DNA of 64,000 bases from JADFNB01 sp036397455 (GTDB lineage: Bacteria; Gemmatimonadota; Gemmatimonadetes; Gemmatimonadales; GWC2-71-9): positions 1 through 64,000 of the forward strand of contig DASWIX010000055.1 in the NCBI GenBank assembly GCA_036397455.1. Direction: 5' to 3'. How positions within the stretch are numbered: the first letter of the stretch is position 1; each line of letters opens with the position of its first letter. The notes under the pieces are model-generated. The model ran no database searches, was not told the DNA's origin, and worked only from the letters and a program-made list of their open reading frames with translations. Shown piece after piece: positions 41,242 through 49,545 of the stretch. The translations under genes and the position numbers were made by a program.

Positions 41242-42339
41242 CTAGGCCGTCGGGTTTGCGGTGTACCCCAGGTAGGTCAACACGACGATGTAGACGATGA
41301 TGCCGATACCGATCCAGGTGAACAGCTTGCTCGGTTCACCACGCGCCGTCCGGCGGTCGATGAACGGAATGAGCAGCAGAAACAGCCCCGCGACGCCAAA
41401 TCCCAGGATCCCGACGATTTCACCTTCGATGCCGAGGATGTGCGCCGGGAGGTACTTCAGGGTCTGGAACATGAACATGAAGTACCACTCGGGCTTGATC
41501 CCTGCCGGCGCCGGCAGGAACGGATCTGCCTTTTGCCCTAGTTCGGCGGGGATGTAGGCCGCGAGTGCTGTGAGCAGCAGGAGCGCCGTGAGCCAGCCGA
41601 CGAGATCTCGGAGCAGGAAGTTCGGTACGAACGGCATCACGCGCTTCGTGCCGGCGTCACGCTCCACGCTCAGCGGGACGCTCATCCCCTGTTTCTGGAC
41701 GAGGAACAGATGCAACCCGAGGATCGCGATGGTGATGCCGGGCAGTACGGCGACATGGAAGGCGTAGAACCGCGTGAGCGTCGCGCCGGTTACGTCCTCA
41801 CCACCACGCGCCACACGAAGCGCGAAGTCACCGACGATTGGGACCGCGCCCGTGATCTCGGTGCCAACGCGCGTGGCAAAGTACGCTAGTTCGTTCCACG
41901 GCAGGAGATAGCCGGTGAAGCCGAAGGCCATTGCCAGTCCCATCAGGACGACGCCGGATACCCACGTGATCTCGCGCGGCGGGCGGTACGCCTTCACGAG
42001 CAGTACGCTGAACAGGTGCAGGAACAGCATGAAGACCATCAAGTTCGCCGCCCACGAGTGGATGGATCGAACCAACCACCCGAACTCCACCTCGGCCATG
42101 AGGAACTGGATCGACTCGTAGGCCTCCTCCGCGCTCGGCCTGTAGTAGAACAGCAACAGGATCCCCGTGCTGACCTGCACGATGAACAGGAAGAGCGTCA
42201 TCCCACCGAGGTAGTACCAGATCGTGTGCTTGTGGACCGGGACGTCCTTCTTCTTCGCGAGCTTCCCGAGCACAGCGAGGCCGAGCCGATCGTCGAGCCA
42301 TCCGACGCCGTCGAGCAGCCTCTGCCGAAGATCCATCAT
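41242..42339 (-). CDS. qcrB: Cytochrome b of a canonical bc complex
   Basis: A 365-residue cytochrome b that carries both the b6-like core and a subunit IV-like C-terminal part. Heme b ligands are His94, His108, His195 and His210 with 14/15 spacing as in b6f. The quinol-oxidation motif PEWY is intact (residues 283-286, IKPEWYFMFMFQTLKYL). The position of the extra b6 heme cysteine is Tyr. It starts 1 bp after the Rieske stop and together with that protein forms the quinol-oxidising core that delivers electrons to the c-type subunits encoded upstream in the same operon. Confidence 0.93.
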   Translation of the reverse strand: MMDLRQRLLDGVGWLDDRLGLAVLGKLAKKKDVPVHKHTIWYYLGGMTLFLFIVQVSTGILLLFYYRPSAEEAYESIQFLMAEVEFGWLVRSIHSWAANLMVFMLFLHLFSVLLVKAYRPPREITWVSGVVLMGLAMAFGFTGYLLPWNELAYFATRVGTEITGAVPIVGDFALRVARGGEDVTGATLTRFYAFHVAVLPGITIAILGLHLFLVQKQGMSVPLSVERDAGTKRVMPFVPNFLLRDLVGWLTALLLLTALAAYIPAELGQKADPFLPAPAGIKPEWYFMFMFQTLKYLPAHILGIEGEIVGILGFGVAGLFLLLIPFIDRRTARGEPSKLFTWIGIGIIVYIVVLTYLGYTANPTA

Positions 42340-42340
42340 C

Positions 42341-42823
42341 TCAGCTTCCCTTGCTGACGACGATCTGATCGTCGCGAACGTTGACGGCGTAGCGCTCGAG
42401 CGGAACCGGCGGCGGCCCTTCGATATTCTGCCCGTTGAGGTCGAAATGCCCGTTGTGACACGCGCACCAGATGTGCCCGATGTCGTCGCGGTATTGCACG
42501 ATGCAGCCTAGATGGGTGCACACGGCCGAGTACGCCCGGAGTTCGCCGCCCGGTGTCCGGACCAGGATGCCCGCCCGACTGCCGAACTTGAAGATCTCAG
42601 CACCGTTGGGCGGAATGTCGTCCGGCGCAAACGGCAGCGTGACCGCGGTCGCGGTGGACTCCCCGGTTTTGGGCGGGACGAGGTAGCGGCTCGTCGGATA
42701 CACCACCGAGACGATCAGCCCCCCGAAACTGGTGCTGAGCAGCCACGTGGTCAGTGATCGACTGAGAACCCAGTCGATGAATCTTCGACGTGACGCTAAC
42801 GGCGCAGGACGGTCCGCGGGCAT
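42341..42823 (-). CDS. qcrA: Rieske iron-sulfur protein
   Basis: A 160-residue Rieske protein with one N-terminal membrane helix (WLLSTSFGGLIVSVVYP) and an intact [2Fe-2S] site: Cys102 and His104 in CTHLGC, Cys120 and His123 in CACH, with Cys107 and Cys122 as the disulphide pair. It has the basic N-terminus SRRRFIDWVL typical of bc Rieske proteins. It lies between the 9-heme cytochrome and cytochrome b and serves as the reference against which the ligand-less paralogue at 16726 can be read. Confidence 0.93.
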   Translation of the reverse strand: MPADRPAPLASRRRFIDWVLSRSLTTWLLSTSFGGLIVSVVYPTSRYLVPPKTGESTATAVTLPFAPDDIPPNGAEIFKFGSRAGILVRTPGGELRAYSAVCTHLGCIVQYRDDIGHIWCACHNGHFDLNGQNIEGPPPVPLERYAVNVRDDQIVVSKGS

Positions 42824-42835
42824 CAGTGTCCTCGT

Positions 42836-44113
42836 TCAGATGATAGGCGTATCGCGCTCGATCTGACGGATCTTGAGCACGAGCCCGAGAATGAACAGCA
42901 CGATGATCGCACTGGAAACGCCCAGTCCGACCCGCCGGAACCGCAACTCGTCGAGGGCCGACACCCCTCGGACGCGTGCAGTCGACGTGACTTCGAGTCC
43001 TTCGCCGACGTGCAGCCGCACGGAGTCGACGCTGAAGCTGTGTATGGCGGTGCGCGCTTGCAGCATGTTGTTTTGCGCGCCGCGGAGGTCGAACAGCGCC
43101 TCGCTGACCTCCATGCCGGCCCGCTCGGCGGACGTGAGCAGTGAATCGGCGACCGCGAAATCGCTCACCAACGAATCGATGAGTCGTCGCATGGAGGCGG
43201 CGACTGCGCCACCGCCGACCTCGCTGGTGTGGCAGCGACGGCAAACGGCTCCTTCGCCGAGCCCGAGCATGCGGTCGTCGGCCGCCTGAATCTCATGGTT
43301 GCCGTGACAGGTCGCGCAGCCGGGGGCGCCCAACATCGAGAGAATCTGGGAGTGCCGGCTGTTCTTGAAGTAGTCCGCCATGACCGAATGGCACTGCCCG
43401 CAGACGTTCCCGACCCAGTCGACGTTCGGGGGCGCGGCGCCGTGATTCCCGTGGCAGTCGTTGCAGGTAGGCGCCGAGAGGTCGCCCCGATCCGACAGGA
43501 CCTCGTAGTGGATGCTGCGCTGGTACAGCGCTACCTGGTCGATCTTGATGTCGTACGACGCCATGTGCTCCGCGCTGGCGTGGCACGCGCCACACGTGGT
43601 CGCCACGTTCGCCGGGTGCACGCTGGACAGCGGGTCCGATGGCGGCCTGATGTCATGCGCCGGATGGCAACTCACGCACGTCGCCACGTTGGTATCGCCA
43701 AACGCGGTCAGCCGCTGTCCGTGTACCGACGTGACGTATTCCGCCACCTGGTCGACGCGGAGGCCCGGGTTGTACTGACGCATGAACGCCGCGTCCGAGT
43801 GGCAGCGCCCGCAAACCTGCAAGACGGTTTGGCCGGTGGGCTTGCCCATGAATCCGCGCGCCGGGTCCATGCCAGACAGGCCGGGCGCCGTCGGGTCGCC
43901 GCCGTGGCACGCGACGCAACTGAATCCGCGCTCCGCGTGAATGTCGTCGGCAAACGCCTTGACCGGATCGGAAAGCCGTTCGACGGGCATGATCTCATGA
44001 CAACTCACGCAGTTGTTGGTAGGCGTGTCCTGGGCGGCGAGGTTACGCCCTGCGCCTCCACCGCCCAGCGCCGCCACCGGTACGATCCACAGAAGCCGCC
44101 GCCGTCGTGTCAT
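42836..44113 (-). CDS. Membrane-anchored nonaheme cytochrome c of the bc operon
   Basis: A 425-residue protein. Signal peptide (LLWIVPVAALGGGGAGRNLAAQ), nine CxxCH motifs (CVSCH, CVACH, CGRCH, CVSCH, CGACH, CNDCH, CGQCH, CATCH, CRRCH), a heme-free helical domain of ~120 residues, and a C-terminal membrane helix (LGVSSAIIVLFILGLVLKI). Same layout and recognisable sequence similarity to the 18582-19802 protein. I start at the ATG at 44113, which overlaps the upstream stop (TGATG). It probably replaces or supplements the cytochrome c1 role as electron acceptor from the Rieske protein. Confidence 0.87.
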   Translation of the reverse strand: MTRRRRLLWIVPVAALGGGGAGRNLAAQDTPTNNCVSCHEIMPVERLSDPVKAFADDIHAERGFSCVACHGGDPTAPGLSGMDPARGFMGKPTGQTVLQVCGRCHSDAAFMRQYNPGLRVDQVAEYVTSVHGQRLTAFGDTNVATCVSCHPAHDIRPPSDPLSSVHPANVATTCGACHASAEHMASYDIKIDQVALYQRSIHYEVLSDRGDLSAPTCNDCHGNHGAAPPNVDWVGNVCGQCHSVMADYFKNSRHSQILSMLGAPGCATCHGNHEIQAADDRMLGLGEGAVCRRCHTSEVGGGAVAASMRRLIDSLVSDFAVADSLLTSAERAGMEVSEALFDLRGAQNNMLQARTAIHSFSVDSVRLHVGEGLEVTSTARVRGVSALDELRFRRVGLGVSSAIIVLFILGLVLKIRQIERDTPII

Positions 44114-45306
44114 CAATGGCGTCCCGTCGTCAGAAGAAAAGCCGTAATGTCCGCCACGTCCGTCGATCGCAGCACCGGCCATGCAGCGCTGGAGACATTC
44201 TCCGCCGCCGCAAGGTGGTTCCAGAGGACCGCGATGACCGCGGCGCGGTCGTTCAACCCGCGCGTCCTCGTGAAATCATCCACCGCATGACATCCGAGGC
44301 ATCCCAGGGGACCGAGGCGTTCGCGGCCGCGCCCGGCGGATCCCTCGTTGGTGAGGTATCGGACGGATGCGAGGTACGCGACCAGGTCGGCCATGTCACC
44401 AGGACCGAGTTGCGGCACGTCGATGCCGGCCTCCCGCATCACTTGGGTCATGCCGGGGGCCTTGTTCCACATTCGCGCCGCGAAGTCGAGCAAGTTGCGC
44501 GGCGGTCGCGTCCCCAGGTCGGGGGCACGGGTCCCGCCCTGGCCCCGAATACTGTGGCAGTTGGCGCATCCCTTGGCTGCGAACAGCGCCCGCCCGGCGG
44601 CCGGTCGGCGCGGAAGTACGTACACCCCGCCGACAGGCGGTTGGCTCGACCGGGAGCTCAGGTACGCGACCAAGTCGTTCAGCTCGCGGTCGGTGAATGT
44701 CGGCCGCCGTATCCCGAGTTGACGCATGGCGGTAGCCATCGCCGGGCCGTGGTTCCACAGGGTGGTCGCCACCTGGATCGGCGCACGGTGTCCCAGCCCG
44801 TCCAACGCCGGCCCCACCACGCCGCCCATGCCGCCGGCCTGATGACAGGCGATGCACGCCTTGTCCGCGAAGAGTCGCCGCCCGACGGCCGTGTCGCCGG
44901 CGGGGCTGAAGTACCCCGCCCACGACAGAAACGCGACCAGATTGCCGGCGTCCCACGGCGCGAGCCGAGTCGGCTCGACGCCTGCGGCGCGCATCTGCCC
45001 CACCATGCCCGGCAGATGGTTCCACATGGCGGCGACGAATGCGAACACCGATCGTTCGGCCTCGGCACGCGCGAGGTCGGGGCCGGCGGTTCCGCCGATT
45101 CCGTTGATCGCATGACACTGCACGCACCCCTTGCCGCCGAAGACGCGGGATCCCGCCATGACGTTCTGCGCGAGGCCCTCGCCCTCCTGCGCCGCCAGCG
45201 GCATCGCGGCGGCCAGGAAGAGCAGTAGCACACCCGGCGCCGCCCAATGTGCTGGGATGGCGAATCGCATGGATGCGGCGGCGGGGTCCGCGCGGCGTGT
45301 GCTCAC
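44113..45306 (-). CDS. Four-domain class I cytochrome c
   Basis: A 397-residue exported protein of tandem small cytochrome c domains: CVQCH, CIACH, CANCH and CLGCH. The first three have the downstream element MWNHLPGM, LWNHGPAM or MWNKAPGM that can supply the distal Met; the fourth lacks it. A signal peptide (GVLLLFLAAAMPLAAQEG) is at the N-terminus. The start may be the GTG at 45306 or the ATG at 45270. First gene of the bc operon, coupled by one base to the 9-heme gene; it may carry electrons from the complex to a terminal oxidase or reductase. Confidence 0.85.
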   Translation of the reverse strand: MSTRRADPAAASMRFAIPAHWAAPGVLLLFLAAAMPLAAQEGEGLAQNVMAGSRVFGGKGCVQCHAINGIGGTAGPDLARAEAERSVFAFVAAMWNHLPGMVGQMRAAGVEPTRLAPWDAGNLVAFLSWAGYFSPAGDTAVGRRLFADKACIACHQAGGMGGVVGPALDGLGHRAPIQVATTLWNHGPAMATAMRQLGIRRPTFTDRELNDLVAYLSSRSSQPPVGGVYVLPRRPAAGRALFAAKGCANCHSIRGQGGTRAPDLGTRPPRNLLDFAARMWNKAPGMTQVMREAGIDVPQLGPGDMADLVAYLASVRYLTNEGSAGRGRERLGPLGCLGCHAVDDFTRTRGLNDRAAVIAVLWNHLAAAENVSSAAWPVLRSTDVADITAFLLTTGRH

Positions 45307-45395
45307 AGGTTCACAGTCTGGACTGGGCAGCCTCGCATGTCCAGCGGCGCACGGTTGCGCACGCCCGAGGCGAGGAACGATGCACCCTAGGTGGC

Positions 45396-45417
45396 GAATG
45401 TTGAAGAGACCGTGAAG
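45396..45417 (-). promoter_or_regulatory. 11-bp direct repeat (site D) upstream of the bc operon
   Basis: Read on the minus strand: CTTCACGGTCT (45417-45407) then CTTCAACATTC (45406-45396), 90 bp before the GTG of the four-domain cytochrome. Fourth member of the set. Confidence 0.5.
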
Positions 45418-45565
45418 GTGTCATGAGGGGACGTCTGAGAGCCGGCCGGTCGAGTTGACGGATGCCGATGCTCGGGCCATCCTATCTTGGTCATTCCGGG
45501 GCTCTCGCGACGGCGAGGGCCGGCATCGGACGTCTCCACCGGCTCGGGAAATGAGGTGAGTGAAC

Positions 45566-46198
45566 ATGGGATGGTCGCGGAAAGCGGGTGCCCTCATCGT
45601 GACGCTGGTGTGGGTCGGCGGTTGCGGAACGGAGACAGAATCCGGTGCCATGTCGGATCAGGCCGGCGGCACGGCGCAGATCTCCGACCAGTTGCTCCTG
45701 GCGTCGGTGAAGGTGGGGCTTCCGCCCGAAGGGGTGACGCGTGCCGACTTGCCTCAGCCCGAGTCACAGGGGGCGGTCCTGCTCGAGCGGTTTTGCACTG
45801 GATGCCACGCCTTGTCCAGTCCCGGCAGCCACTCCGCCACCGATTGGCCGGGGGTCGTGCGCCGGATGTGGCTGCGGACCGAGCGGACGGCCACCAGCTT
45901 CGGCGTGCCCGTTCCGGAGACCGCCGAGCGACTCGTGATCATGCGGTATCTGCTGGACAATGCGCTGCGGGTCAGCGCGGGATCGCTCCCGATGGGCGCG
46001 GGTCTCAGCGCGTTTACCGCGACCTGCGCACGGTGCCACGAACTGCCGGACCCGTCGCAGCATTCGCGACAGGACTGGCCGGCCGTGCTGCTGCGCATGG
46101 GCGGTCACATCGAGTCGATGTTGGGCGAAACGCTTCCGCCCGCGCAGATGCAGCAGATCTCCGCCTACCTCGAAGGGGCGTCGGGTAGCGCGCAATAA
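45566..46198 (+). CDS. Diheme cytochrome c lipoprotein
   Basis: A 210-residue lipoprotein (signal ALIVTLVWVGGC) with two heme motifs in tandem domains: CTGCHALSSPGSHSATDWPG and CARCHELPDPSQHSRQDWPA. Both are followed by a helix with RM/MGG. The two share a pattern CxxCHxLxxPxxHSxxDWP, so it is an internal duplication. The ATG at 45566 is preferred because GAGGTGA lies just upstream; a GTG at 45560 is possible. Divergent from the bc operon. Likely a membrane-tethered electron carrier. Confidence 0.83.
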   Translation: MGWSRKAGALIVTLVWVGGCGTETESGAMSDQAGGTAQISDQLLLASVKVGLPPEGVTRADLPQPESQGAVLLERFCTGCHALSSPGSHSATDWPGVVRRMWLRTERTATSFGVPVPETAERLVIMRYLLDNALRVSAGSLPMGAGLSAFTATCARCHELPDPSQHSRQDWPAVLLRMGGHIESMLGETLPPAQMQQISAYLEGASGSAQ

Positions 46199-46226
46199 GG
46201 GCTTCGGCTTGGCGCGGCGTCGGTGC

Positions 46227-46264
46227 ATGGGCTCCTCCCTCTCGGGGGGGAGCCCATTGTCTTT
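46227..46264 (+). terminator. Terminator hairpin after the diheme gene
   Basis: ATGGGCTCCTCCC pairs with GGGGGGAGCCCAT around a short loop, followed by TGTCTTT. Confidence 0.7.
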
Positions 46265-46522
46265 GCAGGGGCGGCGGAACGTCCGCGATCCCGATCTGTT
46301 TACTAGCGTATAGATCCATGACAACGGTCGCACGCGTTTCCGCCGTTTCGACCGTCCTGCTCCTTGGCATCTGGTTGCCAGCTTCACCGGCCGATCCGAT
46401 GTTGTGCGCGCCGTCGTGCGCACTCCGCCGACACACCGCGGCCGCGATCGCCGGGAGCGTCCCCTTGCATCCTCCTCGCGCGCCTCCCATCGTCCGTGCG
46501 TCTCGTCACGAGAGGGGAAGGC

Positions 46523-47608
46523 GTGCGTGTTGCAGCCGTCTGTTGCCTGTGTGCCGTCGCCTGTCGCCCGGAGCCGATCCCTGTCGACGCCGGCGCGGAT
46601 CCGTTTCCGGAACCGTCCATCGCGTTTGCCCCACGTGCCTACGATGCACGACACGTGCTGACGCCGCCTGCCATCGACGGGTTACTGACCGACGTGGCGT
46701 GGACCGATGCGCGCTGGACCGAGGAGTTCGTCGACATCGAAGGCCCGCTGCGGGCCTCGCCGCGATATCGCACGCGCGCGAAGATGGTGTGGGACGATCG
46801 GTACTTCTACGTCGCCGCGTGGCTCGAGGAACCGGACCTCTGGGCCACGCTCACCGAACGCGATGCGGTCATCTATCAGGACAATGATTTCGAGGTGTTC
46901 ATCGATCCGGACGGGGACACGCACGAGTACTACGAACTCGAGATCAACGCGCTGGGCACCGAATGGGATCTGTTCCTCGTCAGGCCGTATCGCGACGGGG
47001 GTCCGGCACTGCATGCCTGGGACATCCCCGGTCTCCGCACCGCCGTCGGACTCCACGGCACGCTCAACCGGCCCGGCGACCGCGACAGCGGATGGACGGT
47101 GGAAATCGCGTTCCCGTGGAGTGCGCTGCGCGAGGCCGCCGGCCGGCCCACCCCGCCCAACCCCGGCGATCGCTGGCGGGTGAACTTCTCGCGGGTCCAG
47201 TGGTGGCTCGACGTGGAAGACGGCGCGTATCGCAAACGCGTCGATACGTCCGGTTCGCCGCTCCCCGAAGCCAATTGGGTGTGGTCGCCGCAGGGCCTGA
47301 TCAACATGCACTATCCCGAGATGTGGGGATTCGTGCGCTTTGTCGGTGCGGGCCACATGGTCCCCGAGCAGCGGGACGACGTGCTGGATCGAGGCGGATG
47401 GGCGTTGCGGCGGCTCTACTATGCGGAACGCACCTACTACGCGCGGTTCGGTCGCTACACCACCGATCTCGCTGCCCTCGGAATGACCGCGTCCCCCAAT
47501 GGCGTACCGTGGCCGCCACGGATCGACGCCATCACGGCCTGGTTCAGCGCCACGCTCGTCCTTGATGCCGACACGCTGACGATCACCACCGACGGGCGCG
47601 CGCGGTGA
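46523..47608 (+). CDS. CBM9/DOMON-like exported lipoprotein
   Basis: A 361-residue protein from the GTG at 46523, chosen because it follows AGAGGGGAAG and begins a lipoprotein signal (VRVAAVCCLCAVAC); the frame is open further upstream. The body is a carbohydrate-binding family 9-like fold: IDGLLTDVAWTDARWTEEF, KMVWDDRYFYVAAWLEEPD, NDFEVFIDPDGDTHEYYELEI and the later WRVNFSRVQW. It overlaps the SSS symporter gene as GTGA and heads a glycan-use operon with GH130 and GH38 enzymes, so it probably binds a sugar at the cell surface. Confidence 0.8.
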   Translation: MRVAAVCCLCAVACRPEPIPVDAGADPFPEPSIAFAPRAYDARHVLTPPAIDGLLTDVAWTDARWTEEFVDIEGPLRASPRYRTRAKMVWDDRYFYVAAWLEEPDLWATLTERDAVIYQDNDFEVFIDPDGDTHEYYELEINALGTEWDLFLVRPYRDGGPALHAWDIPGLRTAVGLHGTLNRPGDRDSGWTVEIAFPWSALREAAGRPTPPNPGDRWRVNFSRVQWWLDVEDGAYRKRVDTSGSPLPEANWVWSPQGLINMHYPEMWGFVRFVGAGHMVPEQRDDVLDRGGWALRRLYYAERTYYARFGRYTTDLAALGMTASPNGVPWPPRIDAITAWFSATLVLDADTLTITTDGRAR

Positions 47609-49545
47609 ACCTCGCCCCTGTCGATTGGGCCATCATCCTGGTCGTGATGGGGGTCCTGGTGGCCGGCGCCCTGATCAGCCGCATCCACATGCGGAGCGTC
47701 GCGGACTTCCTGGCGGCCGGTCGCAGCGCGGGACGATACCTGCTGGCCGTCTCGCAGGGCATCGCGATGCTCGGCGCCATCTCGATCATCGCGTACCTCG
47801 AGCAGAACTACGTTGCCGGATTTCCGTTGACGTGGTGGGGGCTCACGATGGCGCTGGTGGTGCTGACCGTGACCGCGTCGGGTTGGATCATCTACCGCTT
47901 CCGTCAGACCCGCTGTCTCACCTTGGCGGAGTTCTTCGAGCGTCGCTACAGTCGGCGATTCCGCATGTTCGCGGGGACGGTCGCGTTCGCCGCCGGCATC
48001 GTGAACTTCGGGATCTTCCCGGCGGTTGGGGCGCGGTTCTTCATCAACTTCATCGGCCTGCCGGCCTCGACGTCGTGGTTGGGGTTGCGCGTATCGACGT
48101 TTCCCGTGGTCATGCTCGTCCTGCTGTCGCTCGCGTTGTTCTTCGTGTTCTCCGGCGGCCAGATCGCCGTGTTGATCACGGATTTCATCCAGGGAATCTT
48201 CGTGAATGTCGTCTTCATCGTGATCGCCGTCTTTCTGGTCGTCATGGTCCGGTTCGACCGTATCGGGCAGGCGCTTGCGACGGCGCCGGCCAACGCGTCG
48301 CTGATCAACCCGTTTCAGACCGGGGAGGTGCAGCATTTCAATCTCTGGTTCTTCCTGATCGGCGTCCTGATCTACGTCTACGGCGCCATGTCGTGGCAGG
48401 GGACGCAAGCGTACAACACGTCGGCGACCAGCGCGCACGAGGCCAAGATGGGTCTGGTGCTGAGCAACTGGCGGATCATGCCGCAGGCGATCTTCCTGCT
48501 CGTCGTGCCGGTGGTGGCCTACACCGTGTTGCATCACGCCGCGTTCGCCGACCAGGCGCTTCGGGTGCAGGGGCTGCTCGACCAGGAACCGTCCGCCGTG
48601 ATCCAAAACCAGCTCCGCGTGCCCGCCGTGCTGGTCGCCGTGCTGCCAACCGGCCTCACGGGGGCGTTTGCCGCCGTCATGCTGGCGGCGTTCATCAGCA
48701 CCCACGATACGTATCTCCATTCCTGGGGGAGCATCCTGGTCCAGGACGTGATCATGCCCTTTCGGGCCACGCCGTTCTCGCCCGCGCAGCATCTTCGCGC
48801 GCTCCGCTGGGCGATCGTCGGTGTCGCCGCGTTCATCTTCGTGTTCAGCCTGCTGTTCCAGCAGAGCCAGTACATCTTCCTGTTCTTCGCGATCACCGGC
48901 GCGGTCTTTTTCGGCGGGGCGGGCGCCGTGCTGATCGGCGGCCTGTATTGGCGCCGGGGAACGACCGCGGCAGCGTGGAGCGCGATGGTGACGGGGTCGG
49001 GGATCGCCCTGGGCGGGATCATCGTCCATCAGCTCGAACCGGGGTTTTTCATTGACGGCCAGATGTTTTCCGGCATCGCGATTGCGGGTGCCGTCCTGGT
49101 CTACGTGATCGTGTCGCTGCTCGGCAGAGAGCCGCCGTTCGAGTTGGACCGGCTGCTGCATCGTGGCGCGTTCGCCCTCCCCGACGAGACGCACGTGGTC
49201 GATCCGGCGCCGCCTCGCTTCATGCAGGCCGTCGGAATGGGTCGGGAGTTCACCCGCGGGGACCGCGTGATCTACGTCGTCAGCTTTGCCTGGATCGGCG
49301 CCTGGGTGCTGGTGTTCCTGCTCGGCACGATCATCAACCTGCGCGGTGACGTGTCCGACGGAGCCTGGATGGCGTTCTGGCGCGTCTACGTGTACATCCA
49401 ACTCGCCGTGTCGGCCGGCGTGGTGCTGTGGCTGGCCGCGGGTGGTATCGTCGATGTGCGATCCATGCTGCGGCGACTCAGAGAAGGGCGCCGCGATCAT
49501 ACGGATGATGGCTTTGTGGCCGACCGGTCAGGGAACGTCCCATGA
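47605..49545 (+). CDS. Sodium:solute symporter (SSS family)
   Basis: A 646-residue membrane transporter with roughly 14 helices (first WAIILVVMGVLVAGALI), the DFLAAGRSAGRYLLAVSQG element and VMLAAFISTHDTYLHSWGS sodium-site helix. Start GTG 47605 overlapping the CBM9 gene; ATGA overlap with GH130 downstream. In this operon it should import mannose or a manno-oligosaccharide. Confidence 0.88.
   Translation: MNLAPVDWAIILVVMGVLVAGALISRIHMRSVADFLAAGRSAGRYLLAVSQGIAMLGAISIIAYLEQNYVAGFPLTWWGLTMALVVLTVTASGWIIYRFRQTRCLTLAEFFERRYSRRFRMFAGTVAFAAGIVNFGIFPAVGARFFINFIGLPASTSWLGLRVSTFPVVMLVLLSLALFFVFSGGQIAVLITDFIQGIFVNVVFIVIAVFLVVMVRFDRIGQALATAPANASLINPFQTGEVQHFNLWFFLIGVLIYVYGAMSWQGTQAYNTSATSAHEAKMGLVLSNWRIMPQAIFLLVVPVVAYTVLHHAAFADQALRVQGLLDQEPSAVIQNQLRVPAVLVAVLPTGLTGAFAAVMLAAFISTHDTYLHSWGSILVQDVIMPFRATPFSPAQHLRALRWAIVGVAAFIFVFSLLFQQSQYIFLFFAITGAVFFGGAGAVLIGGLYWRRGTTAAAWSAMVTGSGIALGGIIVHQLEPGFFIDGQMFSGIAIAGAVLVYVIVSLLGREPPFELDRLLHRGAFALPDETHVVDPAPPRFMQAVGMGREFTRGDRVIYVVSFAWIGAWVLVFLLGTIINLRGDVSDGAWMAFWRVYVYIQLAVSAGVVLWLAAGGIVDVRSMLRRLREGRRDHTDDGFVADRSGNVP

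Noticed and set aside
47455..49500. 681-codon open frame on the minus strand
   Set aside because: Antisense of the SSS symporter; highly charged, repetitive composition and no start context.
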